Of a DNA stretch of 64,000 nucleotides, positions 28,624-37,628 are shown piece by piece. Position numbers and translations under genes: made by a program. Source of the stretch: Tenacibaculum aquimarinum (GTDB taxonomy: Bacteria; Bacteroidota; Bacteroidia; Flavobacteriales; Flavobacteriaceae); the NCBI RefSeq assembly GCF_022478115.1, contig NZ_JAKGSC010000002.1, positions 1-64,000 of the forward strand. The letters are read 5' to 3'. Under the pieces are notes generated by a model that was not told where the DNA came from, did not search any database, and was given only the letters and a program-made list of their open reading frames with translations. Numbering within the stretch: the stretch's first letter is position 1; each line of letters opens with the position of its first letter.

Positions 28624-29611
28624 GCTAACAAAAATAATAGCGTTAATAATTGTATTACTCTTATTGGTAATTAATTATAGAACCCCGTTTTATTCATATA
28701 ATGGTGGCAGTTGGTCTGTTGGTTTTGGTTCTTCTTCGAAAAATTTAAATGAATTAAATGTTTTAGAAAATGCTAAAATATATTCGCACCAAAAATTAGA
28801 AAAAGAGAATCCTGATACTCGTTTTTTAGCAGATCCATTTTTCATCAAAGAAAAAGATACGTTTTACCTGTTTTTTGAACATCAAAAGAAAACAGACAAT
28901 GCAGAAATTGCCTTATTAATTTCATCAGACGGAATTAATTACACCTACAAAGGAACTGTTTTAGATGAACCTTTTCATTTATCCTATCCAAATGTTTTTA
29001 AACATAAAAATGAATTTTATATGTTGCCAGAAACAAAGTCGGCAAATAATATTTTGTTATACAAAGCATTAAATTTCCCTTATAATTGGCAAATTGTTGA
29101 TACTTTGGTTAAAAATGTAAGATTAAAAGATCCGTCTATTTATTTATCGGATTCATTAAATTTCTTTGTTGCTTCAGATGATAGTTTAAACCTGTTTATG
29201 TATCAATCTAATTCTTTGTTTGAAGATTGGAAGCTACACAAAGAACCTATTGTAGCCTTAGGAACGGAGGCTAGGCCAGGAGGAAGAATTATTGAAAATG
29301 ATGAAGGTAAAATAGTTGTTCCTATACAGAACTCAACGCATGGTTATGGTTATGGAGTTTCTTTGTATGAATTAGATTTTGATAAGAATAATAAATATTC
29401 ATTTAAAACAATGAAACCATTTTTCTTAAAAAGAAACGATACTATAGATGAATTTAGTTTTGGAATGCATCATATAGATTTACAAAAAATTGAAAATAAT
29501 TGGTATTATGTTTTTGATGGAAATAAAAAGATAAATAACAAAAAAAAGTTGAATATTAGAGGTCCTTTAAAATGGAACTTTTTAGATTTTAAAAACTGGT
29601 TATTAAATTGA
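28616..29611 (+). CDS. Membrane-anchored GINT1 N-terminal-like beta-propeller protein
   Basis: 331 residues with one N-terminal membrane segment (LTKIIALIIVLLLLVINY), then a five-bladed-propeller-like domain: FLADPFFIKEKDTFYLFFE, SYPNVFKHKNEFYMLPET, LKDPSIYLSDSLNFFVAS and EARPGGRIIENDEGKIVVP. This matches the domain found in plant glucosamine inositolphosphorylceramide transferase and in bacterial formyltransferase fusions, and resembles GH43/GH32 propellers. Here it stands alone with no formyltransferase or GT64 domain. Its job could be a sugar transfer or trimming step outside the membrane; this is inference. Confidence 0.72.
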   Translation: MNKLTKIIALIIVLLLLVINYRTPFYSYNGGSWSVGFGSSSKNLNELNVLENAKIYSHQKLEKENPDTRFLADPFFIKEKDTFYLFFEHQKKTDNAEIALLISSDGINYTYKGTVLDEPFHLSYPNVFKHKNEFYMLPETKSANNILLYKALNFPYNWQIVDTLVKNVRLKDPSIYLSDSLNFFVASDDSLNLFMYQSNSLFEDWKLHKEPIVALGTEARPGGRIIENDEGKIVVPIQNSTHGYGYGVSLYELDFDKNNKYSFKTMKPFFLKRNDTIDEFSFGMHHIDLQKIENNWYYVFDGNKKINNKKKLNIRGPLKWNFLDFKNWLLN

Positions 29612-30678
29612 TAAAAGCAATTCAACTCATAGATTCTTTAGATACTGGCGGAGCAGAAGTTCTGGCGGTTAATATTGCTAATTTATTAGCAAAAGAAAAC
29701 ATTGATTCGCATTTATGTGTAACTAGAAAAGAAGGCTTATTAAAAGAGAAGGTTTCTAAGAACGTTAATTACATTTTTTTAAACAGAAAATCTACTTTTG
29801 ATGTTAAGGCTATTTTAAAATTGAAAAATTATATTAAGAAAAATAATATTTCAATTATTCATTCCCATGCTACATCATCATTTATAGCTTTTTGTGTAAA
29901 AATAATATATCCTAAAGTTAAAATTGTTTGGCACGATCATTATGGAAATAGTGAATTTTTAGAATATAGAAAAACCGTTCCGTTGAGTCTCTTTTCAAGA
30001 TTTTTCCAAGTTATAATATCGGTAAACTTGAAATTAAAAGAATGGGCAGAACAAAACCTATTTGCTAAAGAAAACCTTATGCTAAATAACTTTGCTTTTT
30101 TTAATACAGAAGAAAAGTTAACCAAGTTAAAAGGAGAAGAAGGTAGAAGAATTGTTCATGTTGCTGGTTTTAGAGCCCAAAAAGATCATATAACTTTATT
30201 AAAAGCATTTAAAATTGTACAGGAGAGAAATCCGTTATGGACATTGCATCTTGTTGGTGAAATTTATGATGATTCATATTCTAAATCGATACAAAATTTT
30301 ATTAAAGACAATAATTTAACTGATTCTATTTTTATGTACGATGCTAAATCAGATATAAAAAACATCTTAGTTCAAGCTACAATTGGAGTATTATCATCTA
30401 AATCGGAAGGTTTACCAGTTGCTTTGTTAGAATATGGTTTAGCAAAATTACCAGTTTTAGTAACTGATGTTGGTGAGTGCAATAAGGTTATTACTAATTC
30501 AGAATCTTTAGTAGCACCCAAAAATCATCTTCTATTTTCAGAAAAATTAAATAAATTAATAATAGATAAATTATTAAGAGAAAAAATATCTTATGCGTTG
30601 CATTTAAAAGTTAGAGAAGAATTTTCTAAAGAAAGCTTTACAACCGAACTAATTCATATTTATAAAAATTTGTGCTAA
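29608..30678 (+). CDS. Glycosyltransferase family 4, TTG start
   Basis: 356 residues. Start TTG at 29608 overlaps the previous stop as ttga. The next in-frame Met is far inside the domain, and IKAIQLIDSLDTGGAEVLAVN is the canonical GT4 opening, so the TTG is the best choice. Donor domain VHVAGFRAQKDHITLLKAF and E-x7-E region SKSEGLPVALLEYGLAKLPV. The ttga overlap suggests coupling of translation to the upstream gene. Confidence 0.87.
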   Translation: MIKAIQLIDSLDTGGAEVLAVNIANLLAKENIDSHLCVTRKEGLLKEKVSKNVNYIFLNRKSTFDVKAILKLKNYIKKNNISIIHSHATSSFIAFCVKIIYPKVKIVWHDHYGNSEFLEYRKTVPLSLFSRFFQVIISVNLKLKEWAEQNLFAKENLMLNNFAFFNTEEKLTKLKGEEGRRIVHVAGFRAQKDHITLLKAFKIVQERNPLWTLHLVGEIYDDSYSKSIQNFIKDNNLTDSIFMYDAKSDIKNILVQATIGVLSSKSEGLPVALLEYGLAKLPVLVTDVGECNKVITNSESLVAPKNHLLFSEKLNKLIIDKLLREKISYALHLKVREEFSKESFTTELIHIYKNLC

Positions 30679-31997
30679 AAAGATTATCAAATACAAATAT
30701 GTTATTGCTAATAATCCATATTGCTATTGGATTTTTAGCTACTTTTTCATTGTTTTCTAAACTGTATAATGTTTTAATTATAGCTGTTGGTTTTTTTGTT
30801 TTACTAAGAACAAAAAATAAAAATGAAGAAGCATTTATGCTCGCATCTTATCTAGTTGGAGCTGAAGTTTTTTTGAGAATGACTGGCGGAAGTATTTCAT
30901 ATGAGATTGGTAAGTATGGTGTAGCATTATTTTTAATTTTAGGAATAATTGTAGGAAAAGAAAAAAAAACTGCTCCAGTTGCCTATATATTCTATATAAT
31001 GCTGTTATTTCTAGGTATAATTTTAACTGAAGTTCCGTTTGGAGAGTCCGTAAGGAAAGCTATTATTTTTAATTTAAGTGGGCCTATTCTTTTAGGTATT
31101 TGTACTGTATATTTTTACCAAAAAAATATTTCAATTAGTACACTATTAAACGCATTAAAGTACATGACATTGCCAATTATTTCTATGGTTTCGTTCATGT
31201 ATTTGCGAACTCCAGATTTAAGTGAATTGGTTTTTGGTACAGATGCAAATTTTTATACGTCCGGTGGTTTTGGACCAAATCAAGTAGCTACAATATTAGG
31301 CTTAGGTATTTTTATTATGACAGTTTTTCTATTCTTAAAAACCAAGCTTACAGGGTATCTATATTTAGATGCAATAATTTTGGTATATTTTACTTATAGA
31401 GGCTTGCTAACTTTTTCTAGAGGAGGAATTTTAACAGGAGTAATAGCTATTATACTCTTTTTGGGTTTCATGTTCTTGTATAATAACTTTACAAGAAAAG
31501 AAGTCCTAAAGTATTCGGGTTTAATTTTCTTGTTTACTATTGGTATTTGGATTTATACTTCTGGTATAACTGGTGGAATGATAAATAACAGGTATTTGGG
31601 TAAAAACTCAATAGGAATGCAAAAAGATATTACATCTGGAAGAGGAAAAATACTTTCACTTCAACTGCAAAATTTTTATGACTCACCAATTTTTGGTATT
31701 GGAGTTGGTAATGGTAAATATAGTAGAGAAGAATTAGATATTAATATTGCATTAGCTTCACATAATGAGGTTAGTAGGTTACTAGAAGAGCATGGTTTAA
31801 TTGGAATAATTATTTTGATTATTTTATTTGTTCCACCTTTAACTCATATTTATCAAAGTAATAATTTTCAACGAGCATTTTTACTCTCCTTTTTAGCTTT
31901 TTGGTTTTTAACCATAAGTCATTCCGCAATGAGAGTTGCTTTTCCAAGTTTTATATATGCCTTAAGTTTAATTGTTATAACTGATGATGATGAATAA
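30672..31997 (+). CDS. O-antigen polymerase/ligase-like membrane protein (Wzy/WaaL family)
   Basis: 441 residues from GTG 30672 (an ATG nine codons later at 30699 is possible). About eleven hydrophobic segments and a large loop near residues 290-370 with TSGRGKILSLQLQNF and ASHNEVSRLLEEHG, the Wzy_C/O-antigen ligase pattern. Such proteins either polymerise repeat units or ligate glycan to lipid A. With an ABC exporter in the locus and no flippase gene, a ligase role must be considered. Its last bases overlap the next gene. Confidence 0.82.
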   Translation: MLKRLSNTNMLLLIIHIAIGFLATFSLFSKLYNVLIIAVGFFVLLRTKNKNEEAFMLASYLVGAEVFLRMTGGSISYEIGKYGVALFLILGIIVGKEKKTAPVAYIFYIMLLFLGIILTEVPFGESVRKAIIFNLSGPILLGICTVYFYQKNISISTLLNALKYMTLPIISMVSFMYLRTPDLSELVFGTDANFYTSGGFGPNQVATILGLGIFIMTVFLFLKTKLTGYLYLDAIILVYFTYRGLLTFSRGGILTGVIAIILFLGFMFLYNNFTRKEVLKYSGLIFLFTIGIWIYTSGITGGMINNRYLGKNSIGMQKDITSGRGKILSLQLQNFYDSPIFGIGVGNGKYSREELDINIALASHNEVSRLLEEHGLIGIIILIILFVPPLTHIYQSNNFQRAFLLSFLAFWFLTISHSAMRVAFPSFIYALSLIVITDDDE

Positions 31998-33000
31998 AAC
32001 AATTCTTTATATTGGTAATGATTTAGCTAAGAATTCCAAATACAATTCTGCAATGGAAACCTTAAGTAGTTTATTAATTACTGAAGGATATGTAATAATT
32101 AAATCTTCGTCTAAAAGAAATCAAATATTAAGATTGATTAACATGTGTTTTTCAATTGTAAAAAATAGCAACAAGGTAGATTATGTTTTAATTGATACAT
32201 TTAGTACTTCTGCATTTTACTATGCTTTTTTAACATCGCAATTAGCAAGGTTATTCAACTTAAAATACATACCTATTTTACATGGAGGAAATCTTCCTTA
32301 TAGAATAAAAGAATCTCCAAGATTATCTAAACTACTATTTAATAATTCTTATAAAAATATAGCGCCTTCAAATTACTTAAAAAGTGAATTTGAAAAAAGA
32401 AATTATAAAGTTGAATATATTCCAAATTCTTTAGAAATAGAATTGTACAATTTTAAGCTAAGAAAACAAATAACCCCAAAATTACTTTGGGTTAGAGCTT
32501 TTGCTGAAATTTATAATCCTAAATTGGCAATAGAAGTTTTAAAAATATTAAAACTAACTTTTCCAGAAGTTAAATTATGTATGGTTGGGCCAGATAAAGA
32601 TGGTTCAATTAAACAAGTAAAAGGATTGGTAGCAAGTTATAATTTAGAAGAAAATATAGAATTTACAAGTGTTTTACCAAAAGAAGAATGGCATAAAAGA
32701 TCTACTGAATTTGATGTTTTTATAAATACAACAAATGTAGATAATACACCAGTTAGTGTAATGGAAGCAATGGCGTTAGGTTTACCCGTTATTAGTACAA
32801 ATGTTGGTGGCTTGCCATATTTAATTAATAATACTGTTAATGGTATTTTGGTTGAGAAAAATAATCCAGAACAAATGGCTAATGCTATTATAAATTTAAT
32901 AAAAAAAAATAATTTAGAACTTGCTATAAATGCAAGAAAAAAAGCAGAGAGTTTTGCTTGGAAAGAAATTAGAAAAGAATGGATAAAAACACTATCATAA
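31984..33000 (+). CDS. Glycosyltransferase family 4
   Basis: 338 residues. Three ATGs in a row (31984, 31987, 31990) make the exact start open. Donor domain LLWVRAFAEIYNPKLAIEVL (near 163), MVGPDKDGSI and the E-x7-E region NTPVSVMEAMALGLPVISTN (near 252) are clear. The acceptor half has ILHGGNLPYR, where the sugar or lipid carrier binds. Ends directly before the CapK-like gene. Confidence 0.87.
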   Translation: MMMNKTILYIGNDLAKNSKYNSAMETLSSLLITEGYVIIKSSSKRNQILRLINMCFSIVKNSNKVDYVLIDTFSTSAFYYAFLTSQLARLFNLKYIPILHGGNLPYRIKESPRLSKLLFNNSYKNIAPSNYLKSEFEKRNYKVEYIPNSLEIELYNFKLRKQITPKLLWVRAFAEIYNPKLAIEVLKILKLTFPEVKLCMVGPDKDGSIKQVKGLVASYNLEENIEFTSVLPKEEWHKRSTEFDVFINTTNVDNTPVSVMEAMALGLPVISTNVGGLPYLINNTVNGILVEKNNPEQMANAIINLIKKNNLELAINARKKAESFAWKEIRKEWIKTLS

Positions 33001-34284
33001 ATGTTTAAATGGCTTTATAAAATAGGGCAGCAGTATAGAAATCCATCAATTTCTAAATGGTATTTTTTTTTGAAGAACTCAGAAAAATGGACTATAAAGG
33101 AACTTGAAATATATCAATTTCAAAAGCTTAAAGAATTAGTAGAAATTGCATATAATCATTCAGACTATTATAAAGCTATTTTTGATAAGAATAATTTAAA
33201 AACTAATGACATAGCTACGTTAGAGGATATTGTTAAAATACCCATTTTAGAAAAGGATGAACTATTAAAACTTAATAAAGAAATTCACACTAATAAAAGA
33301 TTTAAAAAACGTTTTAAAGCAATAACGTCAGGAAGTACAGGTAAGTCATTATCTTTTTATAGAGAAGAAAGTGCGGATTCTTTTAATAGAGCTTCAGTAA
33401 TGCGAGGTTATTCTTGGTATAACGTTAAGCCTTGGGATAAAAATGGATATTTTTGGGGTTTTAATTTTTCATTTAAAGATAAAATTAAAACAACATTTAA
33501 AGATTATTTACAAAATAGATTTCGCATTTTTAATTATCAAAAAGAAACCTTCAATACGTTTGTTAAAAAGTTAGATAAAGCTAGTTATATTCATGGATAT
33601 TCATCAGCTATTTATCATACTGCAAAACTAATCAACCAAAAAAACATACCTAAACCTAGTGGAATTAAAATGGTAAAAGGTACTTCTGAAAAGATTTTTG
33701 ATTCCTATCAAACAGAAATTAAAAAAGCGTTTGGAGTTAAAATGATTAGCGAATATGGCGCAACAGAATCTGGTATAATTGCTTTTGAATGTAAGTATGG
33801 AAACATGCATGTTAATATGGAAGGTGTTTTGGTTGAAGAAGTTGAAAATGAGTTGATTATTACAAATTTACAAATGCATTCTTTCCCTGTAATAAGATAT
33901 AAATTAGGAGATTATATAAGATTAGCTTCCAGAGAAAAAGAGTGCAATTGTGGTATGCAGCATCAAATTTTGGACGAAGTTACCGGTAGAATTGGTAGTG
34001 ATGTTTATGGTAAAGAAAATGTGTATCCAAGTTTTACCTTTTATTATATTTTCAAGAATTTAGATAAGAAAGAAAAGATTCAGCTCAATTATCAGGTTAT
34101 TCAAAAAGAAAAAGGGAAATTAACTTTTAAAGTTGAACAAAAACTACCTAAATTTGAAGCAGAATTACTTAGAAAAGAAATAGAGAAATATTTTACTAAT
34201 GATATAGATTTTATAATTATAGATAATCAAAATCTATTATCAGAAGGAAAAAAAATGAAAAGTTTTGTTTCAGAAATTCCCTAA
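33001..34284 (+). CDS. CapK-like AMP-binding enzyme (phenylacetate-CoA ligase family)
   Basis: 427 residues of the ANL superfamily: P-loop-like TSGSTGKSLSFY (near 107), VKGTSEK, the adenylate-binding SEYGATESGIIAFEC (near 250) and IRYKLGDYIRLA. The C-terminal part (RIGSDVYGKENVYPSF) matches CapK proteins of capsule loci. It likely activates a carboxylic acid (lactate, an amino acid or a fatty acid) that is then attached to the glycan, but no partner transferase is obvious. A four-Cys-containing insert is seen near 305-310 (ECNCGMQHQ). Confidence 0.82.
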   Translation: MFKWLYKIGQQYRNPSISKWYFFLKNSEKWTIKELEIYQFQKLKELVEIAYNHSDYYKAIFDKNNLKTNDIATLEDIVKIPILEKDELLKLNKEIHTNKRFKKRFKAITSGSTGKSLSFYREESADSFNRASVMRGYSWYNVKPWDKNGYFWGFNFSFKDKIKTTFKDYLQNRFRIFNYQKETFNTFVKKLDKASYIHGYSSAIYHTAKLINQKNIPKPSGIKMVKGTSEKIFDSYQTEIKKAFGVKMISEYGATESGIIAFECKYGNMHVNMEGVLVEEVENELIITNLQMHSFPVIRYKLGDYIRLASREKECNCGMQHQILDEVTGRIGSDVYGKENVYPSFTFYYIFKNLDKKEKIQLNYQVIQKEKGKLTFKVEQKLPKFEAELLRKEIEKYFTNDIDFIIIDNQNLLSEGKKMKSFVSEIP

Positions 34285-34286
34285 AA

Positions 34287-35033
34287 ATGAACAATTTAGT
34301 TTCAATAATTACACCGTGTTATAATTCTGGAAAATTTATTTTGGAAACTATAAATAGTGTTCAGAATCAAACCCATATAAATTGGGAAATGTTAATTACT
34401 GATGATGGTTCTACAGATAATTCGGTAGAAATTATTAAAGAATTAATTAAAACCGATAAAAGAATTAAACTTTTTTCAATAGAAAACTCTGGCCCAGCAA
34501 TTGCAAGAAATAATTCTATAAAAAAAGCAAGTGGAAGGTATTTAGCCTTTTTAGATAGTGACGACTTATGGTTTCCGAAGTTTTTAGAGACTTCAATTGG
34601 TAAAATAGCTAAATCTGAAGGTTTTGTTTTTTCTTCATATAGACGAGTACATGAAGAAACATTAAAACCAGTTTATAAGGATTTTATAGTACCAGAAAGA
34701 GTAACTTATTATGATATTTTAAAAACAAACTCTATAAGTTGTTTAACAGCTTTTGTAGATATAGAAAAGTTAGGTAAAGAAATTATGCCAAACATTACTT
34801 ATAGGCAAGATATGGGTTTGTGGTTAAAATATTTAAAAAAAATAGAATATGCTTATGGAAATAAAGAAATTCTAGCATCCTATAGAATCAGAGATAAATC
34901 TCATTCAAGAAATAAAAAAAGGCTATTAAAACCTCAATGGAATTTTTATAGAAAAGTAGCAAAATTATCAATACTACATTCAACTTATTATATACTTATT
35001 TGGGCTTATAAAGGTTTTAAGAAATATCAATAA
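34287..35033 (+). CDS. Glycosyltransferase family 2 (WfgS/EpsH-like)
   Basis: 248 residues: VSIITPCYNSGKFILETI, ITDDGSTDNSVEI, FLDSDDLWFPKFL (near 89) and catalytic-region YRQDMGLWLKYLKK (near 170). The YDILKTNSISC segment between them is characteristic of the short GT2 enzymes of enterobacterial O-antigen loci. It starts two bases after the CapK-like stop. Confidence 0.87.
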   Translation: MNNLVSIITPCYNSGKFILETINSVQNQTHINWEMLITDDGSTDNSVEIIKELIKTDKRIKLFSIENSGPAIARNNSIKKASGRYLAFLDSDDLWFPKFLETSIGKIAKSEGFVFSSYRRVHEETLKPVYKDFIVPERVTYYDILKTNSISCLTAFVDIEKLGKEIMPNITYRQDMGLWLKYLKKIEYAYGNKEILASYRIRDKSHSRNKKRLLKPQWNFYRKVAKLSILHSTYYILIWAYKGFKKYQ

Positions 35034-35051
35034 ATACTAATAAATTATTTT

Positions 35052-35059
35052 TACTTTTG
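35052..35059 (+). promoter_or_regulatory. Possible internal promoter before the glycosylphosphotransferase
   Basis: TACTTTTG fits the TAnnTTTG box 24 bases before the ATG at 35083. I see no TTG at the proper distance upstream, so this is weak. Confidence 0.3.
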
Positions 35060-35082
35060 ATTTAACCAATCTACTAAAATTA

Positions 35083-36462
35083 ATGAGTAAAAAAACGAAT
35101 TATATTGATATTTCAGAACGTAAAATACTATTAAGGGTAGTTGATGTTTTTGTAATAGTTTTAGGTCTATTATTGGGTAATCATTTCTTTAATACAGAGT
35201 ATATTCTTCTAAACTCCAAAGAAGTTACAAAATGGCTTTTTATATTAGTCATTTATTTTTTCCTTTTTGGAGAAATATTCCAACTTTACAACTTAAACAT
35301 TTCAAACAATAAGTTTCAAACTGTTAGAAGTTTAATTTTAGCAACTTTAGCAACAACATTATTTTATATTTTAACACCTTACGTTACACCTTCTTTACCA
35401 GAAAACAGACTTCAAATACTATATTTTTTCTTTTTAATTACTGTTCCTTTAGTAATTTGGAGGTTATTGTATGCTACATTATTTTTCTCTGAAACACTGT
35501 TTAAATCTATTGTATTAGTAGGTCATTCTTCTAAAATGGAATACCTTTTAAATACAATTAAAAAGAAAGGGTTTTATAAAATTGCAGGATACGTTTCAGA
35601 TAAAAAAATAGATGGATTTGACAATTTCATAAATATTGATGATATTGTTTTAGAAAATGTTTTAATTGAAAAAGGTGTAAAAGAAATGATTATTTCCACA
35701 AAAGGTTTTTCTCCTGAAATAACATCACAACTTAAACTACAATTAATTCACCTTTTTGAAGAATCTATAAATATTAAGAGCTTTGAAAGTTTTTATGAAG
35801 AGATAACTTACTCTGTTCCAAAGGAGTATTTGACAGAAGATTTTTATAAGCATATTAATTTTAGTACAAATAGTGATAATAGATTATATCTTTTTGTTCA
35901 TAGAGCATTAGATGTATTTATTTCTTTAATTGGAGTTGTTTTCTTTATTTTATTAATGCCACTAATATTTATAGGTAACATCTTAGGTAATAGAGGTACT
36001 TTCTTTTATACACAAGAACGAGTTGGGAAAGGTGGTAAACCTTTTGAGATTCTGAAATTAAGAACTATGGTACCTTCAAAAAATGATGGACCAGTTTGGG
36101 CAACAAAAAATGACCATAGAATTACTTCATTTGGAAGGTTTTTAAGAAAAACACGTATTGATGAGGTTCCTCAATTCTATAATATTTTAAAAGGAGATAT
36201 GAGCTTAATTGGTCCAAGACCAGAGCAATCTTTTTTTATTAGTAGTTTGGAAGAGAAAATACCTTTCTATTCAATTAGAAATGTAATAAGACCAGGTTTA
36301 ACTGGTTGGGCACAAGTTAATTTTCCGTATGCAGCAAGTATTGAAGAACAAGAAAAAAAGCTACGCTACGATATTTATTATATAAAAGAAAGAAGTATTT
36401 TTTTAGATTTTAAAATTATAATTAAAACGATTTCTACGGTTTTATTTATGAAAGGTCAATAA
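35083..36462 (+). CDS. Initiating polyprenyl glycosylphosphotransferase (WbaP/WcaJ family)
   Basis: 459 residues. Four N-terminal membrane helices (about 15-140), a soluble CoA-binding-like domain (about 145-260) and the C-terminal catalytic Bac_transf domain, with helix ALDVFISLIGVVFFILL, then EILKLRTM, KTRIDEVPQFYNILKGDMS, LIGPRPE and PGLTGWAQV. It transfers a sugar-1-phosphate from a UDP-sugar to undecaprenyl phosphate and so starts glycan assembly. It ends the locus; the last 21 bases overlap the convergent DUF4105 gene. Confidence 0.92.
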   Translation: MSKKTNYIDISERKILLRVVDVFVIVLGLLLGNHFFNTEYILLNSKEVTKWLFILVIYFFLFGEIFQLYNLNISNNKFQTVRSLILATLATTLFYILTPYVTPSLPENRLQILYFFFLITVPLVIWRLLYATLFFSETLFKSIVLVGHSSKMEYLLNTIKKKGFYKIAGYVSDKKIDGFDNFINIDDIVLENVLIEKGVKEMIISTKGFSPEITSQLKLQLIHLFEESINIKSFESFYEEITYSVPKEYLTEDFYKHINFSTNSDNRLYLFVHRALDVFISLIGVVFFILLMPLIFIGNILGNRGTFFYTQERVGKGGKPFEILKLRTMVPSKNDGPVWATKNDHRITSFGRFLRKTRIDEVPQFYNILKGDMSLIGPRPEQSFFISSLEEKIPFYSIRNVIRPGLTGWAQVNFPYAASIEEQEKKLRYDIYYIKERSIFLDFKIIIKTISTVLFMKGQ

Positions 36463-37626
36463 GTTTTTCTGAAGGAAAAAGTATCTTACTCCAAACAAAA
36501 TAAATACTGGTAGTAAACTAAGTGCAAATAATTGAATTTTTGCAATCCAAATAATTGGAATTATAAAAAGTAAAACCAGTAACAAAAACACATATTTCCT
36601 AATCCATTTTGGAGGATTGTTCTTTAAAAGATAAAAAGCTATTATTAAATTTGGAGCAAATGCCCACAGAAAATTAAAGTTATTGGGTGTAGTAGAATGA
36701 TTGGTGAAAAACCATAAAAATACAACAAGGGAACCAACTATTCCTGTTATAAAAAATAGTGAAAAATCAAACCATTTAGTTCTAGTATTATTTTTTACAT
36801 CTTTATATGTAACAAAAAGCCCAATTAACATAAAGATATTAATAACTAAAAGTGGGCTTATAGCATCTGCTGCTGGAGTTATTTCTTCAAAATTTAAAAT
36901 TGTATTTTCTTTTGAAATTAACTGTTTTGGTTGATTTTTATCAAAATATTCAGCGTTTTTAAAAGATTTAAATACAAAATCCGGTAAATACATGTATTCT
37001 TTTGCTGTAGCAATTTTGTCAAGTTTACTACCTAATGCAACATTTATACCCAAACTTCCCCAAGTATTCCAATGAATTTCATTATTCATTAGTTGTCTTA
37101 AAGATTGATTTTTAATCACAAAATCTTCAGTAAATGAAACTTTATTGTTTAGTATTTGCTGAACAATATCGGGCATTTTAGTAGCACAGTTTTCAAAAAA
37201 TGGATCGTACTCATAATTTGCGTTTTTGGGTTTCGCATTGTTATTTAAAAATGTGAAAAAAGCTTGATTATCTTCTTGAGAAAGGTTTAAAACTTGTTCT
37301 TTAATCCAACGTTTGTCTTTATTGTTACTTTTAACAAAATAGTGAAAAGGATAAGAGGCAAGCTTATAAATTAACCTTCCTTTTGTAAAGTTTGAATAAA
37401 AGTTTGGAGCATTAAAATCAAACATTCCATAATTATAAACTTGGTCAATATTTAATGATTTGTCTTTAATTCTAATAGCAGAATGACCAAATTTTTCATA
37501 TAAAACCTTACCAGGACCAACAGTTATAATACTAACTTCAGCATTTTCTGTTAATTGAATGGATTGAGAGAAATTAAATTGAATTTTTAAAAGAAAAACA
37601 AGAACTAGAATTATTTTTTTCATCAA
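36442..37626 (-). CDS. DUF4105 domain membrane protein
   Basis: 394 residues: signal peptide, then the DUF4105 (Lnb N-terminal periplasmic) domain (about 25-235, with GKVLYEKFGHSAIRIKD and YDPFFENCATKMPDIV, an NlpC/P60-like Cys context), then four or five membrane segments at the C-terminus (about 255-390). The Cys and His point to a papain-like hydrolase fold, but no activity is established. It is two bases downstream of the PorV/Q-like gene, so the two are probably co-transcribed. Its 3' end overlaps the glycosylphosphotransferase gene on the other strand. Confidence 0.82.
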   Translation of the reverse strand: MMKKIILVLVFLLKIQFNFSQSIQLTENAEVSIITVGPGKVLYEKFGHSAIRIKDKSLNIDQVYNYGMFDFNAPNFYSNFTKGRLIYKLASYPFHYFVKSNNKDKRWIKEQVLNLSQEDNQAFFTFLNNNAKPKNANYEYDPFFENCATKMPDIVQQILNNKVSFTEDFVIKNQSLRQLMNNEIHWNTWGSLGINVALGSKLDKIATAKEYMYLPDFVFKSFKNAEYFDKNQPKQLISKENTILNFEEITPAADAISPLLVINIFMLIGLFVTYKDVKNNTRTKWFDFSLFFITGIVGSLVVFLWFFTNHSTTPNNFNFLWAFAPNLIIAFYLLKNNPPKWIRKYVFLLLVLLFIIPIIWIAKIQLFALSLLPVFILFGVRYFFLQKNLLTFHK

Positions 37627-37628
37627 TA

